Shown: positions 1 to 6,314 of the stretch, piece after piece | How the letters are laid out: every line of letters starts with the position of its first letter | Numbering within the stretch: the stretch's first letter is position 1 | Assembly: GCA_029261905.1 (NCBI GenBank) | Contig: JAJDAM010000868.1 | Span: forward strand, 1 to 7,850 | DNA length: 7,850 bases | Reading direction: 5' to 3' | DNA from: Deltaproteobacteria bacterium | Lineage (GTDB): Bacteria; Myxococcota_A; UBA9160; SMWR01 | The notes under the pieces: generated by a model | What the model was told of the DNA's origin: nothing | The model's database searches: none | The model's input: the letters and a program-made list of their open reading frames with translations, nothing else | Program-made: the position numbers and the translations under genes

Positions 1-122
1 CGGAGCGGGAGTTCCCGTGGCGGAGGAAGCTGGCGGGATGGTTGGCGGATTGCTACTTCGCGCGCATCAAGACGCTCCCGATTGCGCGCTGCGCGTCGCA
101 TGAATTGAAATACGCGGTCTAG
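1..122 (+). CDS. C-terminal fragment of an unidentified protein
   Basis: An open frame enters from the left edge (first complete codon at base 3) and ends at a TAG at 120-122, giving 39 C-terminal residues. Codon third positions are mostly G or C, and the composition is protein-like: basic and Trp-rich (a WRRKLAGW stretch), followed by a Cys/Tyr/Phe segment and ending in KYAV. I do not recognise the family, and too little is present to assign a function. The gene is convergent with the MFS transporter; the 92 bases between them hold a pyrimidine-rich tract near 149-162 but no convincing terminator stem. The upstream part of the gene lies outside the window, so this is a partial call. Confidence 0.55.
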   Translation, partial: EREFPWRRKLAGWLADCYFARIKTLPIARCASHELKYAV

Positions 123-214
123 CGATCGAGCGGCGGGGCGCGGAGCCTTCTTTTCCTTCTTTAGGGGGGCAGCACTGCGCGATCAACGAGACCCAATCTT
201 CGGACCACAACTCA

Positions 215-1432
215 TCACTTGCGAACTCGAGCGTAGAGCCACAGCGCGGGGCTCAAGATCAGCCCGGAGGCCACGAGCGCAGCGCGCAGCGAGACTGCGT
301 TGCCGATGGCTCCGACGGCGGGTCCCCCGCAGATCTGGCCGAGTGCGTCCATCTGGCTGCTCATCGAGATCACCGTCGCGCGAGAACGCGAGTCCAGGTT
401 CTGATTGAGCCAGGTTCGGTAGATCGGCCCAGCCGATGAGCGCGCCATCCCAGCGAACCAGACACACGCGACTGCCCACACGAATTCGCCCGCGAGCGCG
501 AAGCCCACGGTACCCACGATCTCGATTGCCGAGATTGCAAACAGCGCCCCACTGGCCTGCCGCGGCTTGCTGGGGTCTACCAGCCGCTTTGCGATCGTCG
601 TACCGACGATCCCGAGAATCAGCGCCCCGGCACGCAACAATCCGAGCCAGACGACCGGTTGCAGGCCGCCGAACCGGGGGAACTCGAAGTTGACCAGGAA
701 GTGCGGCTCGCTCAACCGATCCACCCCCTCGCTGTACATCCCCATGAAGCCGGCAATCGCAAGCAGCACCATCAATACGGGTCGGCCGCGCACCTGGGCG
801 ACGCCATCGGCGAGCGTGCTTGCCATCGCGCGCCAGGTCCGGGTGCCCTCGCGCTGTGCCGTGTGTTCGCTGCCTGGAAAGCCGGTTTCCGGCATCCACA
901 CCACCAACAGGCCCGCGGCAACGATGGTCGCTGCGCCTGCAACGAGGATCGGCAGCGACAGGTCCACTGACGCCATGCCGACGCCGGCTCCGATTCCGAG
1001 AAACGAAGCCGCGTACCCGAGCCGAGCGGCGTGGAAGTAGGCGGGCCCCAGATTTTCGGGACCGATTTCATCGGCGAGCCACGCGTCGATGGCTCCGCTG
1101 ATGAAGGTGTACGCGAATCCATACAGAAAAGCGCCGACCGCCACGGCGTAGAAGTCGGTGAAGGCCCCGATGATTGCGATCGCGAGGCCGCTGAGAAAGA
1201 CACCGATGATGACCGAAGCGCGCCGACTGTAGACGTCCGCGATCACACCGGTCGGGATCTCGAACAGGAACGCCGCGCTTTCCATTGCGGTCCCGAGCAG
1301 GATCAATTCGAGCGGGTTCAAGCCCACTTCGTTTACGTAGTAGATACCAGTCACAGTGAACGCCATGGCGTTCAGGAAGGCGGTCGCGACGGCAAAGAAA
1401 TACCAGACCGTTCGCGCGGGCATTTTGGTCAT
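215..1432 (-). CDS. MFS transporter, DHA3/efflux-like
   Basis: A 405-residue major facilitator superfamily permease of the inner membrane, of normal full length for a 12-helix carrier. Hydrophobic segments alternate along the protein, with a hydrophilic central loop at about residues 181-215 dividing the two six-helix halves. The MFS signature between helices 2 and 3 is visible as GVIADVYSRR (residues 62-71), preceded by EIPT, the form typical of DHA3-type drug/proton antiporters. A second conserved block, RATVISMSSQ at about 351-360, lies in the C-terminal half. Substrate cannot be predicted; efflux of a hydrophobic compound is the family default. The ATG at 1432 is used; its only purine motif (GGAG) is 13 bases upstream, so translation initiation may be weak. 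A second in-frame ATG occurs three codons later. It is transcribed alone, separated by 367 bases from the upstream monooxygenase gene on the same strand. Confidence 0.9.
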   Translation of the reverse strand: MTKMPARTVWYFFAVATAFLNAMAFTVTGIYYVNEVGLNPLELILLGTAMESAAFLFEIPTGVIADVYSRRASVIIGVFLSGLAIAIIGAFTDFYAVAVGAFLYGFAYTFISGAIDAWLADEIGPENLGPAYFHAARLGYAASFLGIGAGVGMASVDLSLPILVAGAATIVAAGLLVVWMPETGFPGSEHTAQREGTRTWRAMASTLADGVAQVRGRPVLMVLLAIAGFMGMYSEGVDRLSEPHFLVNFEFPRFGGLQPVVWLGLLRAGALILGIVGTTIAKRLVDPSKPRQASGALFAISAIEIVGTVGFALAGEFVWAVACVWFAGMARSSAGPIYRTWLNQNLDSRSRATVISMSSQMDALGQICGGPAVGAIGNAVSLRAALVASGLILSPALWLYARVRK

Positions 1433-1799
1433 CAGCGAGACAAGGCTCCGGGATAATCGACGCGGCGATGCTCTGCCGTGTCGGGTGCGGTTCGGAGTGC
1501 TCGCGGGCGCAGCAGTAGCTGCGGCGTTATGAGATGGCTTCTAGGGACGTTGCAGCTGTTCGGTGTTGCAAATGGAGCTGCCGATGTTTCAGCTGGTGGC
1601 GTCCGCGAGCGTCGTATGGAGGGTCGCGAGGGACGGAATCATTGCCTTCATGGGAGCCTCCTGGGCCTCAATGCTGGGCTTCGATGCTCGATCGGTCGGG
1701 TCCGCCGTGCCGGCAAGAGGCCAGGCAGAGCGGCTGGGCGCACCTTACGGCACGAAAGCCACCAGCGTCAAGCGAGCCAATCCACGTGCCTGGCTGGCC
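1433..1799. other. 367-base intergenic region, presumed MFS promoter region
   Basis: No well-supported gene lies here. Open + strand frames run through it, but they continue antisense into the monooxygenase gene and match nothing recognisable. A short perfect hairpin is present at 1508-1523 (arms CGCAGC and GCTGCG, loop AGTA), 76-91 bases upstream of the MFS start; it could be an operator or a leader structure. On the - strand a GATTAT hexamer about 25 bases before the MFS start resembles a -10 box, but there is no matching -35. A speculative 20-codon ORF is listed separately. Confidence 0.5.
1589..1651 (-). CDS. Possible 20-residue small ORF upstream of the MFS gene
   Basis: An ATG at 1651 is preceded, five bases away, by AGGAGG, a near-perfect Shine-Dalgarno sequence. 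It opens a frame of 20 codons ending in TGA at 1589-1591. The peptide begins MKAMIPSLATLH and its codons are mostly G/C-ending, like the host genes. It ends 156 bases before the transporter start, on the same strand, so a leader peptide or a decayed gene start are both possible. It resembles no known leader that I recognise and has no run of a single amino acid. Short ORFs like this occur often by chance; the ribosome binding site is the only real support. Confidence 0.22.
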   Translation of the reverse strand: MKAMIPSLATLHTTLADATS

Positions 1800-2774
1800 T
1801 CAACGACCCAACGCCGGCAGCACTTTCGTCTTCACGGTTTCGAGGTGACGCCAGGCGATCTCCGGAGGCAGGCCGCCACAGAGCGGCTGCAACAGCAAGA
1901 TGCCGCCGGCCTTCACGTACGCGATGGCTTCATCCGGATGGAAGACCCGGTAGTTGCCGTTCTCCGCTCGCAACTCGTCGACATTCGTCGCGGTGGATCC
2001 GCTCGCGGCTTTGGCGTCGCCCATCCACTCCCCGTACATCTTTGCGTCGTGCAGCAGGTATGCGCCGAGTTCGGACCAGCCGCGCTCGACGTCTTCCGCA
2101 ACGAACGCGCTCGTCGGCATGTCGGGCGATGGGTTGACGAACAGGCCCGGCTGGGTGCCGTGTCGTTCGCATGCATCTCGGTACAGCGTTTCGAGTTCCG
2201 GGTCGCCTCCTTGCGCGATCATTCCCATTCCGAACCGAGCCGCTCGTTCGACGACTGCCGGACTGCCGCCGCCCATCAACAGCGGCGGACCACCGGCTGT
2301 CACCGGAATCGGTGTCACGCAGACGCGGCGCCCGTCATAGTCGAATGGCTCGCCCCGCCAGGCCGTTCGCATTGCTTCGAGGCTGGCTTCCATCCGTCGA
2401 CCACGACTCTTCATGTCGCGGCCGAACATCGCGTATTCCGAAGGCCGGTACCCGATCGCGCACACATACGAAACGCGTCCGCCAGAAATGATGTCCAACA
2501 CGGCCATCTGCTCGGCCAGGTCGATCGGATCGTGAAGCGGAACCAGCAGCGCTGCAACCTGAATGCCGATGGTCTGCGTTCGACTCGCGAGCGCGCTCGC
2601 CAGAACGATCGGAGCCGGCAAATAGCCGTCCGGTGAACCGTGGTGTTCGGAGACCTGCAACTGCATGCAACCGTTGCGCTCTCCCCACTGCGCCATCTCC
2701 ATCGCAGCCATGTAGAGCTCTCGTGTCGGAGCCCCGGTGTCTGGAGCGCGTAAATCGAATCGCATCGTGAACAT
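1800..2774 (-). CDS. LLM-class flavin/F420-dependent oxidoreductase (luciferase-like monooxygenase)
   Basis: A 324-residue cytoplasmic TIM-barrel enzyme of the bacterial luciferase-like family, usual in length. Family landmarks are the SEHHGSPDGYLPAP segment (about residues 42-55), the block HDPIDLAEQMAVLDIISGGR (81-100), and GYRPSEYAMFGRDMKSRGRRMEA (about 108-130) followed by the conserved W-R-G-x-P-F stretch (139-144). Members use reduced FMN or coenzyme F420 to oxidise or reduce hydrophobic substrates; the cofactor and substrate cannot be told from this sequence. The ATG at 2774 has a GGAG six bases upstream (2781-2784), which favours it over the second in-frame ATG three codons later. The gene is divergent from the unknown 155-residue protein and shares a 102-base promoter region with it, so the two may be co-regulated. 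No frameshift or truncation is seen. Confidence 0.9.
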   Translation of the reverse strand: MFTMRFDLRAPDTGAPTRELYMAAMEMAQWGERNGCMQLQVSEHHGSPDGYLPAPIVLASALASRTQTIGIQVAALLVPLHDPIDLAEQMAVLDIISGGRVSYVCAIGYRPSEYAMFGRDMKSRGRRMEASLEAMRTAWRGEPFDYDGRRVCVTPIPVTAGGPPLLMGGGSPAVVERAARFGMGMIAQGGDPELETLYRDACERHGTQPGLFVNPSPDMPTSAFVAEDVERGWSELGAYLLHDAKMYGEWMGDAKAASGSTATNVDELRAENGNYRVFHPDEAIAYVKAGGILLLQPLCGGLPPEIAWRHLETVKTKVLPALGR

Positions 2775-2876
2775 CGGCTTCTCCGCTGTGGTCGTCTCGA
2801 GGTCGGGTCCAGTCTAACCCGACGCGTGTACGACTTGGCGCGTCGCACCGAAGTCGTGTGGTAGATTTTTGGGCCG
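2775..2876. promoter_or_regulatory. Divergent promoter region with three chained inverted repeats
   Basis: This 102-base gap must carry the promoters for the leftward monooxygenase and the rightward unknown gene. It contains three perfect inverted repeats with 7-base arms: GTCGGGT/ACCCGAC (2802-2808 with 2817-2823), CGACGCG/CGCGTCG (2820-2826 with 2839-2845) and ACGACTT/AAGTCGT (2830-2836 with 2851-2857). Each overlaps the next, so as RNA structures they would be partly exclusive; as DNA they could be operator half-sites. A TAGATT at 2862-2867 resembles a -10 box for the rightward gene but is only about 10 bases from its ATG. No convincing -35 was found on either strand. Confidence 0.4.
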
Positions 2877-3344
2877 ATGTCGACCGTGCGAACCAGAGCC
2901 GATGCCGCAATCTACTACGATCACGCGGCCCCCGATTCCGATCAGCCGGGATTTCGTCGAGGCGACGCTGGATTCGTGATTCCAGACGAACAGTGGGGTT
3001 TCACCGGGACGTCGGTCGTCGACATTCCCCCGAATGCGCTGCATGCGCTCGAGCAGCATGGCGTCGTCGATGAGCTGAACGCCCTCGAGTTCCAGACCGA
3101 CTCGATCATCGCCGGATGCGACGCTGTACTCCGGCCGTTCGCGCTCGATCACGCGGCCCACATTCTGTATGAGGCGGATCGCAAGACCTACGGGCGGGTC
3201 TGGGAATTCGCGGTGGGTCGCCACGACCGCGGCGAATACCGGATCGTGATCGACAACCGGGGCTACCAGCGAACCTTGTCGCAATTGCAGTTCCTCGTGA
3301 CCTCAGCGAGTCGGCAGGGGGTCGGAGTGCGGATTCGCCTCTAA
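2877..3344 (+). CDS. Hypothetical protein, 155 residues, no family recognised
   Basis: I do not recognise this protein. It is soluble, with no signal peptide or membrane segment, a single Cys, and several aromatic-charged stretches such as DEQWGF and RVWEFAVGRHDRGEYRIV. The C-terminal part (about residues 95-155) alternates charged and hydrophobic residues, as expected of beta-strands and helices in a small alpha/beta fold. G/C-rich third codon positions and balanced composition support real coding, whereas the overlapping - strand frame (2814-3284) reads poorly. The ATG at 2877 has only a weak purine run (GGG) before it. It lies divergent to the luciferase-like monooxygenase and 82 bases upstream of the acyl-CoA ligase on the same strand, so a role with the ligase is plausible but unproven. 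Confidence 0.7.
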   Translation: MSTVRTRADAAIYYDHAAPDSDQPGFRRGDAGFVIPDEQWGFTGTSVVDIPPNALHALEQHGVVDELNALEFQTDSIIAGCDAVLRPFALDHAAHILYEADRKTYGRVWEFAVGRHDRGEYRIVIDNRGYQRTLSQLQFLVTSASRQGVGVRIRL

Positions 3345-3413
3345 CAGGCCGAGCGATCCGAACATTCGTCTGGTCGGCCGGCTCCTTCGGTGAGACAATG
3401 TCCACAGAGATCG

Positions 3414-3421
3414 AAGGAGGT
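3414..3421 (+). promoter_or_regulatory. Strong Shine-Dalgarno fixing a GTG start
   Basis: AAGGAGGT lies five bases before the GTG at 3427 and matches the anti-Shine-Dalgarno sequence of 16S rRNA very closely. It settles the start of the acyl-CoA ligase at GTG. A nearby ATG at 3398 is in another frame and has no such site. Confidence 0.8.
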
Positions 3422-3426
3422 GTTGC

Positions 3427-4980
3427 GTGTACATCGGAGACCACGTCGACGCACAGCCGGACAAACCCGCGATCATCATGGGTCGTACCGGCATCGTCAG
3501 CTACCGCGAACTCGATAGCCGGTCCACACAGCTCGCGCGGTTGCTTCGGGCCGAGGGGCTCGAGCGTGGTGATCACATCGCGATCTTCATGGAGAACCAG
3601 CCCCGATTTCTCGAGGTGGTCTGGGCTGCGCTGCGATCCGGGCTCTACATCACGCCGATCAACAGCTTCCTGACCGCGCCCGAAGTCGCGTATATCCTCG
3701 AAGACTGTGACGCGCGGGCGCTGATCACCAGCCGAGCAAAAGCCGACATCGTCTCGCAACTGAAAGGAGGCCATTCCGCCGCGCGCGTCAAGGTGCGGCT
3801 GATGGTCGATGGCACGATCCCGGGGTTCGACAGTTACGAAAAGGCGATCGAGGGCCATTCTCCAGAGCGGATGAGCGATGAGACGGTCGGCCGCTACATG
3901 TTCTATTCGTCGGGGACGACCGGTCGACCCAAGGGCATCACGGGGCCCTTGCCCGACCTGCACCCGTCGGACAACAACAGCGAGGCGCCGTTGGGGGCGC
4001 TGTACCGGTTTCGCAAGGAGATGGTCTATCTCTCGCCCGCGCCGATGTACCACGCCGCGCCGATGGCTTTTTCGAATGCAGCGCTCTGTTTCGGGGCGAC
4101 CGTGGTCATGATGGAAAAGTTCGACGCCGAATTCGCTCTGTCGTTGATCGAGCGTCACCAGGTGAGCCATAGCCAGTGGGTCCCGACGATGTTCAGCCGG
4201 ATGCTGAAGCTGGACGACTCCGTGCGCAGCGCCTACGACCTGAGCTCGCTCGAGGTCGCGATCCACGCGGCCGCGCCTTGCCCGGTGCCCGTCAAACGAT
4301 CGATGATCGAATGGTGGGGCCCGATCATTTCGGAGTACTACGCGGGCAGTGAAGGCAACGGCAGTACGTTCATCGACAGCGAACAGTGGCTGAAGAAACC
4401 GGGCTCGGTGGGGAAGCCGATGGGAGTCACAGTCCACATCGTCGATGACCAGGGGAACGACCTTCCGATCGGTGAGACCGGCGCAGTCTATTTTTCCGGG
4501 GCCGGAGATTTCGAGTATCACAACGCGCCAGAAAAGACAGCCGAATCGAAATTGTCGGGAGGGCGATCGACACTGGGTGATGTCGGATACCTCGACGAGG
4601 ACGGCTTCCTGTTTCTGACCGACCGCAAGGCCTACATGATCATTTCGGGTGGAGTGAACATCTACCCGCAAGAGATCGAAGACCATCTGATTACGCATCC
4701 CAAGGTGGCCGATGTCGCGGTCTTCGGTGTCCCCAACGTCGACTTCGGCGAAGAGGTCAAGGCGGTGGTGCAAACCATGCCCGGCTTCGAGCGCGGGACG
4801 CCGGGTCACGAAGGTCTGTCCGGCGAACTGATGGCCTACTGCAGGGAAGCGCTCGCGGGGTTCAAGGTCCCGCGCTCGATCGACTTCGAGGACGAACTGC
4901 CGAGGCTGCCGACCGGAAAGCTGTACAAGAGGTTGTTGCGAGATCGGTACTGGGGGAAAGAAGCCGGGACGATCGTATAA
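3427..4980 (+). CDS. AMP-forming acyl-CoA ligase (FadD-type fatty acid--CoA synthetase)
   Basis: A complete 517-residue adenylate-forming enzyme that converts a carboxylic acid, ATP and CoA into acyl-CoA, AMP and pyrophosphate in the cytoplasm. The ATP/phosphate loop YSSGTTGRPKG is at residues 160-170. The adenine-binding region around EYYAGSEGNG follows, then GDVGYLDEDG (384-393), the hinge DRK (399-401), the ISGGVNIYPQEIE block (406-418) and the catalytic lysine in LPTGKLYK (K498). The overall pattern, including PAPMYHAAPM, HAAAPCPVPVKR and the ending LYKRLLRDRYW, matches the short acyl-CoA synthetase group common in mycobacteria and other lipid degraders. Chain length or steroid side-chain specificity cannot be read. 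The GTG start is set by the strong ribosome binding site at 3414-3421. It follows the unknown 155-residue gene at 82 bases and may share its transcript. It converges with the di-heme peroxidase gene. Confidence 0.95.
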   Translation: MYIGDHVDAQPDKPAIIMGRTGIVSYRELDSRSTQLARLLRAEGLERGDHIAIFMENQPRFLEVVWAALRSGLYITPINSFLTAPEVAYILEDCDARALITSRAKADIVSQLKGGHSAARVKVRLMVDGTIPGFDSYEKAIEGHSPERMSDETVGRYMFYSSGTTGRPKGITGPLPDLHPSDNNSEAPLGALYRFRKEMVYLSPAPMYHAAPMAFSNAALCFGATVVMMEKFDAEFALSLIERHQVSHSQWVPTMFSRMLKLDDSVRSAYDLSSLEVAIHAAAPCPVPVKRSMIEWWGPIISEYYAGSEGNGSTFIDSEQWLKKPGSVGKPMGVTVHIVDDQGNDLPIGETGAVYFSGAGDFEYHNAPEKTAESKLSGGRSTLGDVGYLDEDGFLFLTDRKAYMIISGGVNIYPQEIEDHLITHPKVADVAVFGVPNVDFGEEVKAVVQTMPGFERGTPGHEGLSGELMAYCREALAGFKVPRSIDFEDELPRLPTGKLYKRLLRDRYWGKEAGTIV

Positions 4981-5007
4981 GCCATGTTGCGATGACATCC
5001 GATCGCC

Positions 5008-5040
5008 AGCGCCCGGGAACGACGTGTGGGGGTGGGCGCT
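5008..5040. terminator. Weak hairpin between convergent genes
   Basis: AGCGCCC (5008-5014) and GGGCGCT (5034-5040) form a perfect 7-base stem with a 19-base loop, 28 bases after the ligase stop and touching the stop codon of the di-heme enzyme on the other strand. Its position between two convergent genes suits a bidirectional terminator. There is no T-run on either side and the loop is long, so this is a tentative call. Confidence 0.25.
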
Positions 5041-6307
5041 ACTCGGGCGACGGCGGTGCCGTCAGCAGTTCTTGCGGAAGCGGACGTCCCGTGAGCGACT
5101 CGAGGAAGGCCTCGAGATCGTCCAGTTCTGATTCGGTGAAATCCAGGCGTCGGATGATGCCTTGCTCGCCGTGGGTGCGAGGGATGTTCTCACGCGTCGA
5201 ATAGAAGTTCAGGACTTCTCGCAGGGTCTTGAATTGGCCGGTGTGCATGTAGGGGCCCGTTCGCGCGACACCCCGAAGGGTCGGTGTCTTGAACGCGCCG
5301 CTACTGTCCTGACGCGGTGCGACGAAGCGCAACACGGGTCTGACACCGTCGCTGAAGGTTCCGCCCGAGTTGAACGGGTCCATCAGCAAGCGACGGGTTC
5401 CGCCCCAGCGCCCGGTGTCACGCAGGCCGCCGCTTCGGGGAAGCGCAGTGTCGTGAAATTCACCATCGCTGAAGTTGGGTCCACTGTGGCAGAGCCGGCA
5501 GTTGCCGCGGCCTACGAACAGTCGGAGGCCGCGTTGGGCCGACTCGGGAATGGCACTCGCCGACTCGTGCGAGCCGATATTCGCGGCGAAGCGGTCGAAC
5601 GCCGAGTCGCGGCTCACGATTTCTCGCTCGTAGGCTGAAATGGCCTTGGTCAGATTCGTGAACACGCGATCGACGGCGTGCTGATCGGCGACCGACATCG
5701 AGCGCCAGGCCCGCGCGCGAGGCGAAACGTCGGGCGTCGGTGCGGCGTGTTCCGGGAAGCGCGTCCGATCGGACAGATCGGGCATCGAGCCGAATACACG
5801 CTCGTAGGCGGCGCGGATCTCGGGCGTATGGCTTGCGAGGTGCGCGATCTGTAAGCGATCCGCGCCGTGTTCGATCGGGTTCTCGAGCGGTTGAGTCGCC
5901 TGCGACCATGCGCTGTCCGCGCGTCCGTCCCAGAAGAACCAGCGGTTGTAGGCATTGTTGAGCAGCGTCGGCACGTGGCGGGTGGTCAATTGCCCCCCGG
6001 TGCCGGTGCCCCGCTGTGCTCCATTGGCGAAGCCGAGCCCGGGGATGTGGCACGTCGCACAGCTGACATCGTTGTTGGCAGAAAAACGCGCATCGAAGAA
6101 CAGGGATTGTCCCAGCCGGGCCGCAGCCGGATCCTCGGCGAACCGGTTGCTGGGATCCGGCGGCGGCGGCCCCAGCGGAGAGTGCTGCCGAATGATCCTG
6201 ATCTCGGAGTCGGTGAACTCCAGAGCGTCGGCGGGCTCTGTGGCTGCGGCTGACAGCGCGATCGAGATCGCGGCAGTTGCGAGCTTCGCGAAAGTCACCT
6301 GCGACAC
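5039..6307 (-). CDS. Exported di-heme cytochrome c peroxidase-like protein
   Basis: A periplasmic di-heme enzyme of the bacterial cytochrome c peroxidase/MauG superfamily; typical members reduce hydrogen peroxide with electrons from c-type cytochromes. From the chosen GTG it is 422 residues. A Sec signal peptide covers about 1-28 (Lys8, hydrophobic core, likely cut after ADA). Heme motifs are CATCH (83-87) and CRLCH (270-274). Family residues also seen are WDGRA (126-130), NPIE with the presumed active-site Glu146, and PYMHTGQF (352-359), where Met354 is the likely axial ligand of the C-terminal heme. The GTG at 6307 is preferred because it starts directly before the signal peptide, has GGAG ten bases upstream and lies 7 bases after the lipoprotein stop. 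The longer frame from an ATG at 6460 would add 51 unrelated residues inside the lipoprotein gene. Expected to be co-transcribed with the lipoprotein and SDR genes. Confidence 0.92.
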   Translation of the reverse strand: MSQVTFAKLATAAISIALSAAATEPADALEFTDSEIRIIRQHSPLGPPPPDPSNRFAEDPAAARLGQSLFFDARFSANNDVSCATCHIPGLGFANGAQRGTGTGGQLTTRHVPTLLNNAYNRWFFWDGRADSAWSQATQPLENPIEHGADRLQIAHLASHTPEIRAAYERVFGSMPDLSDRTRFPEHAAPTPDVSPRARAWRSMSVADQHAVDRVFTNLTKAISAYEREIVSRDSAFDRFAANIGSHESASAIPESAQRGLRLFVGRGNCRLCHSGPNFSDGEFHDTALPRSGGLRDTGRWGGTRRLLMDPFNSGGTFSDGVRPVLRFVAPRQDSSGAFKTPTLRGVARTGPYMHTGQFKTLREVLNFYSTRENIPRTHGEQGIIRRLDFTESELDDLEAFLESLTGRPLPQELLTAPPSPE

Positions 6308-6314
6308 CCGCTCG

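Noticed and set aside
1563..2636. A 357-codon + strand frame covering the intergenic region and much of the monooxygenase gene
   Set aside because: Most of it is antisense to the luciferase-like gene, composition is Arg/His/Cys-rich, and no family is visible. Its first 80 codons look less bad but have no independent support.
2814..3284. A 156-codon - strand frame opposite the unknown 155-residue gene
   Set aside because: The + strand frame has better composition and codon use and fits the divergent layout; the - strand frame would also run into the promoter of the monooxygenase gene.
3347..3379. GGCCGA/TCGGCC inverted repeat after the 155-residue gene as a terminator
   Set aside because: Only six base pairs with a 21-base loop and no T-run; it could as well be chance in GC-rich sequence.
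3398..3673. ATG at 3398 as an alternative gene start before the ligase
   Set aside because: It is in a different frame from the ligase, lacks a ribosome binding site and gives a Ser/Thr/Arg-rich product of no known kind.
3106..4998. A 630-codon open frame on the - strand opposite the acyl-CoA ligase
   Set aside because: It is antisense to a gene with every motif of an adenylate-forming enzyme. Its product is rich in Arg, His, Asp and Val with no recognisable domain, as expected of a shadow frame in GC-rich DNA.
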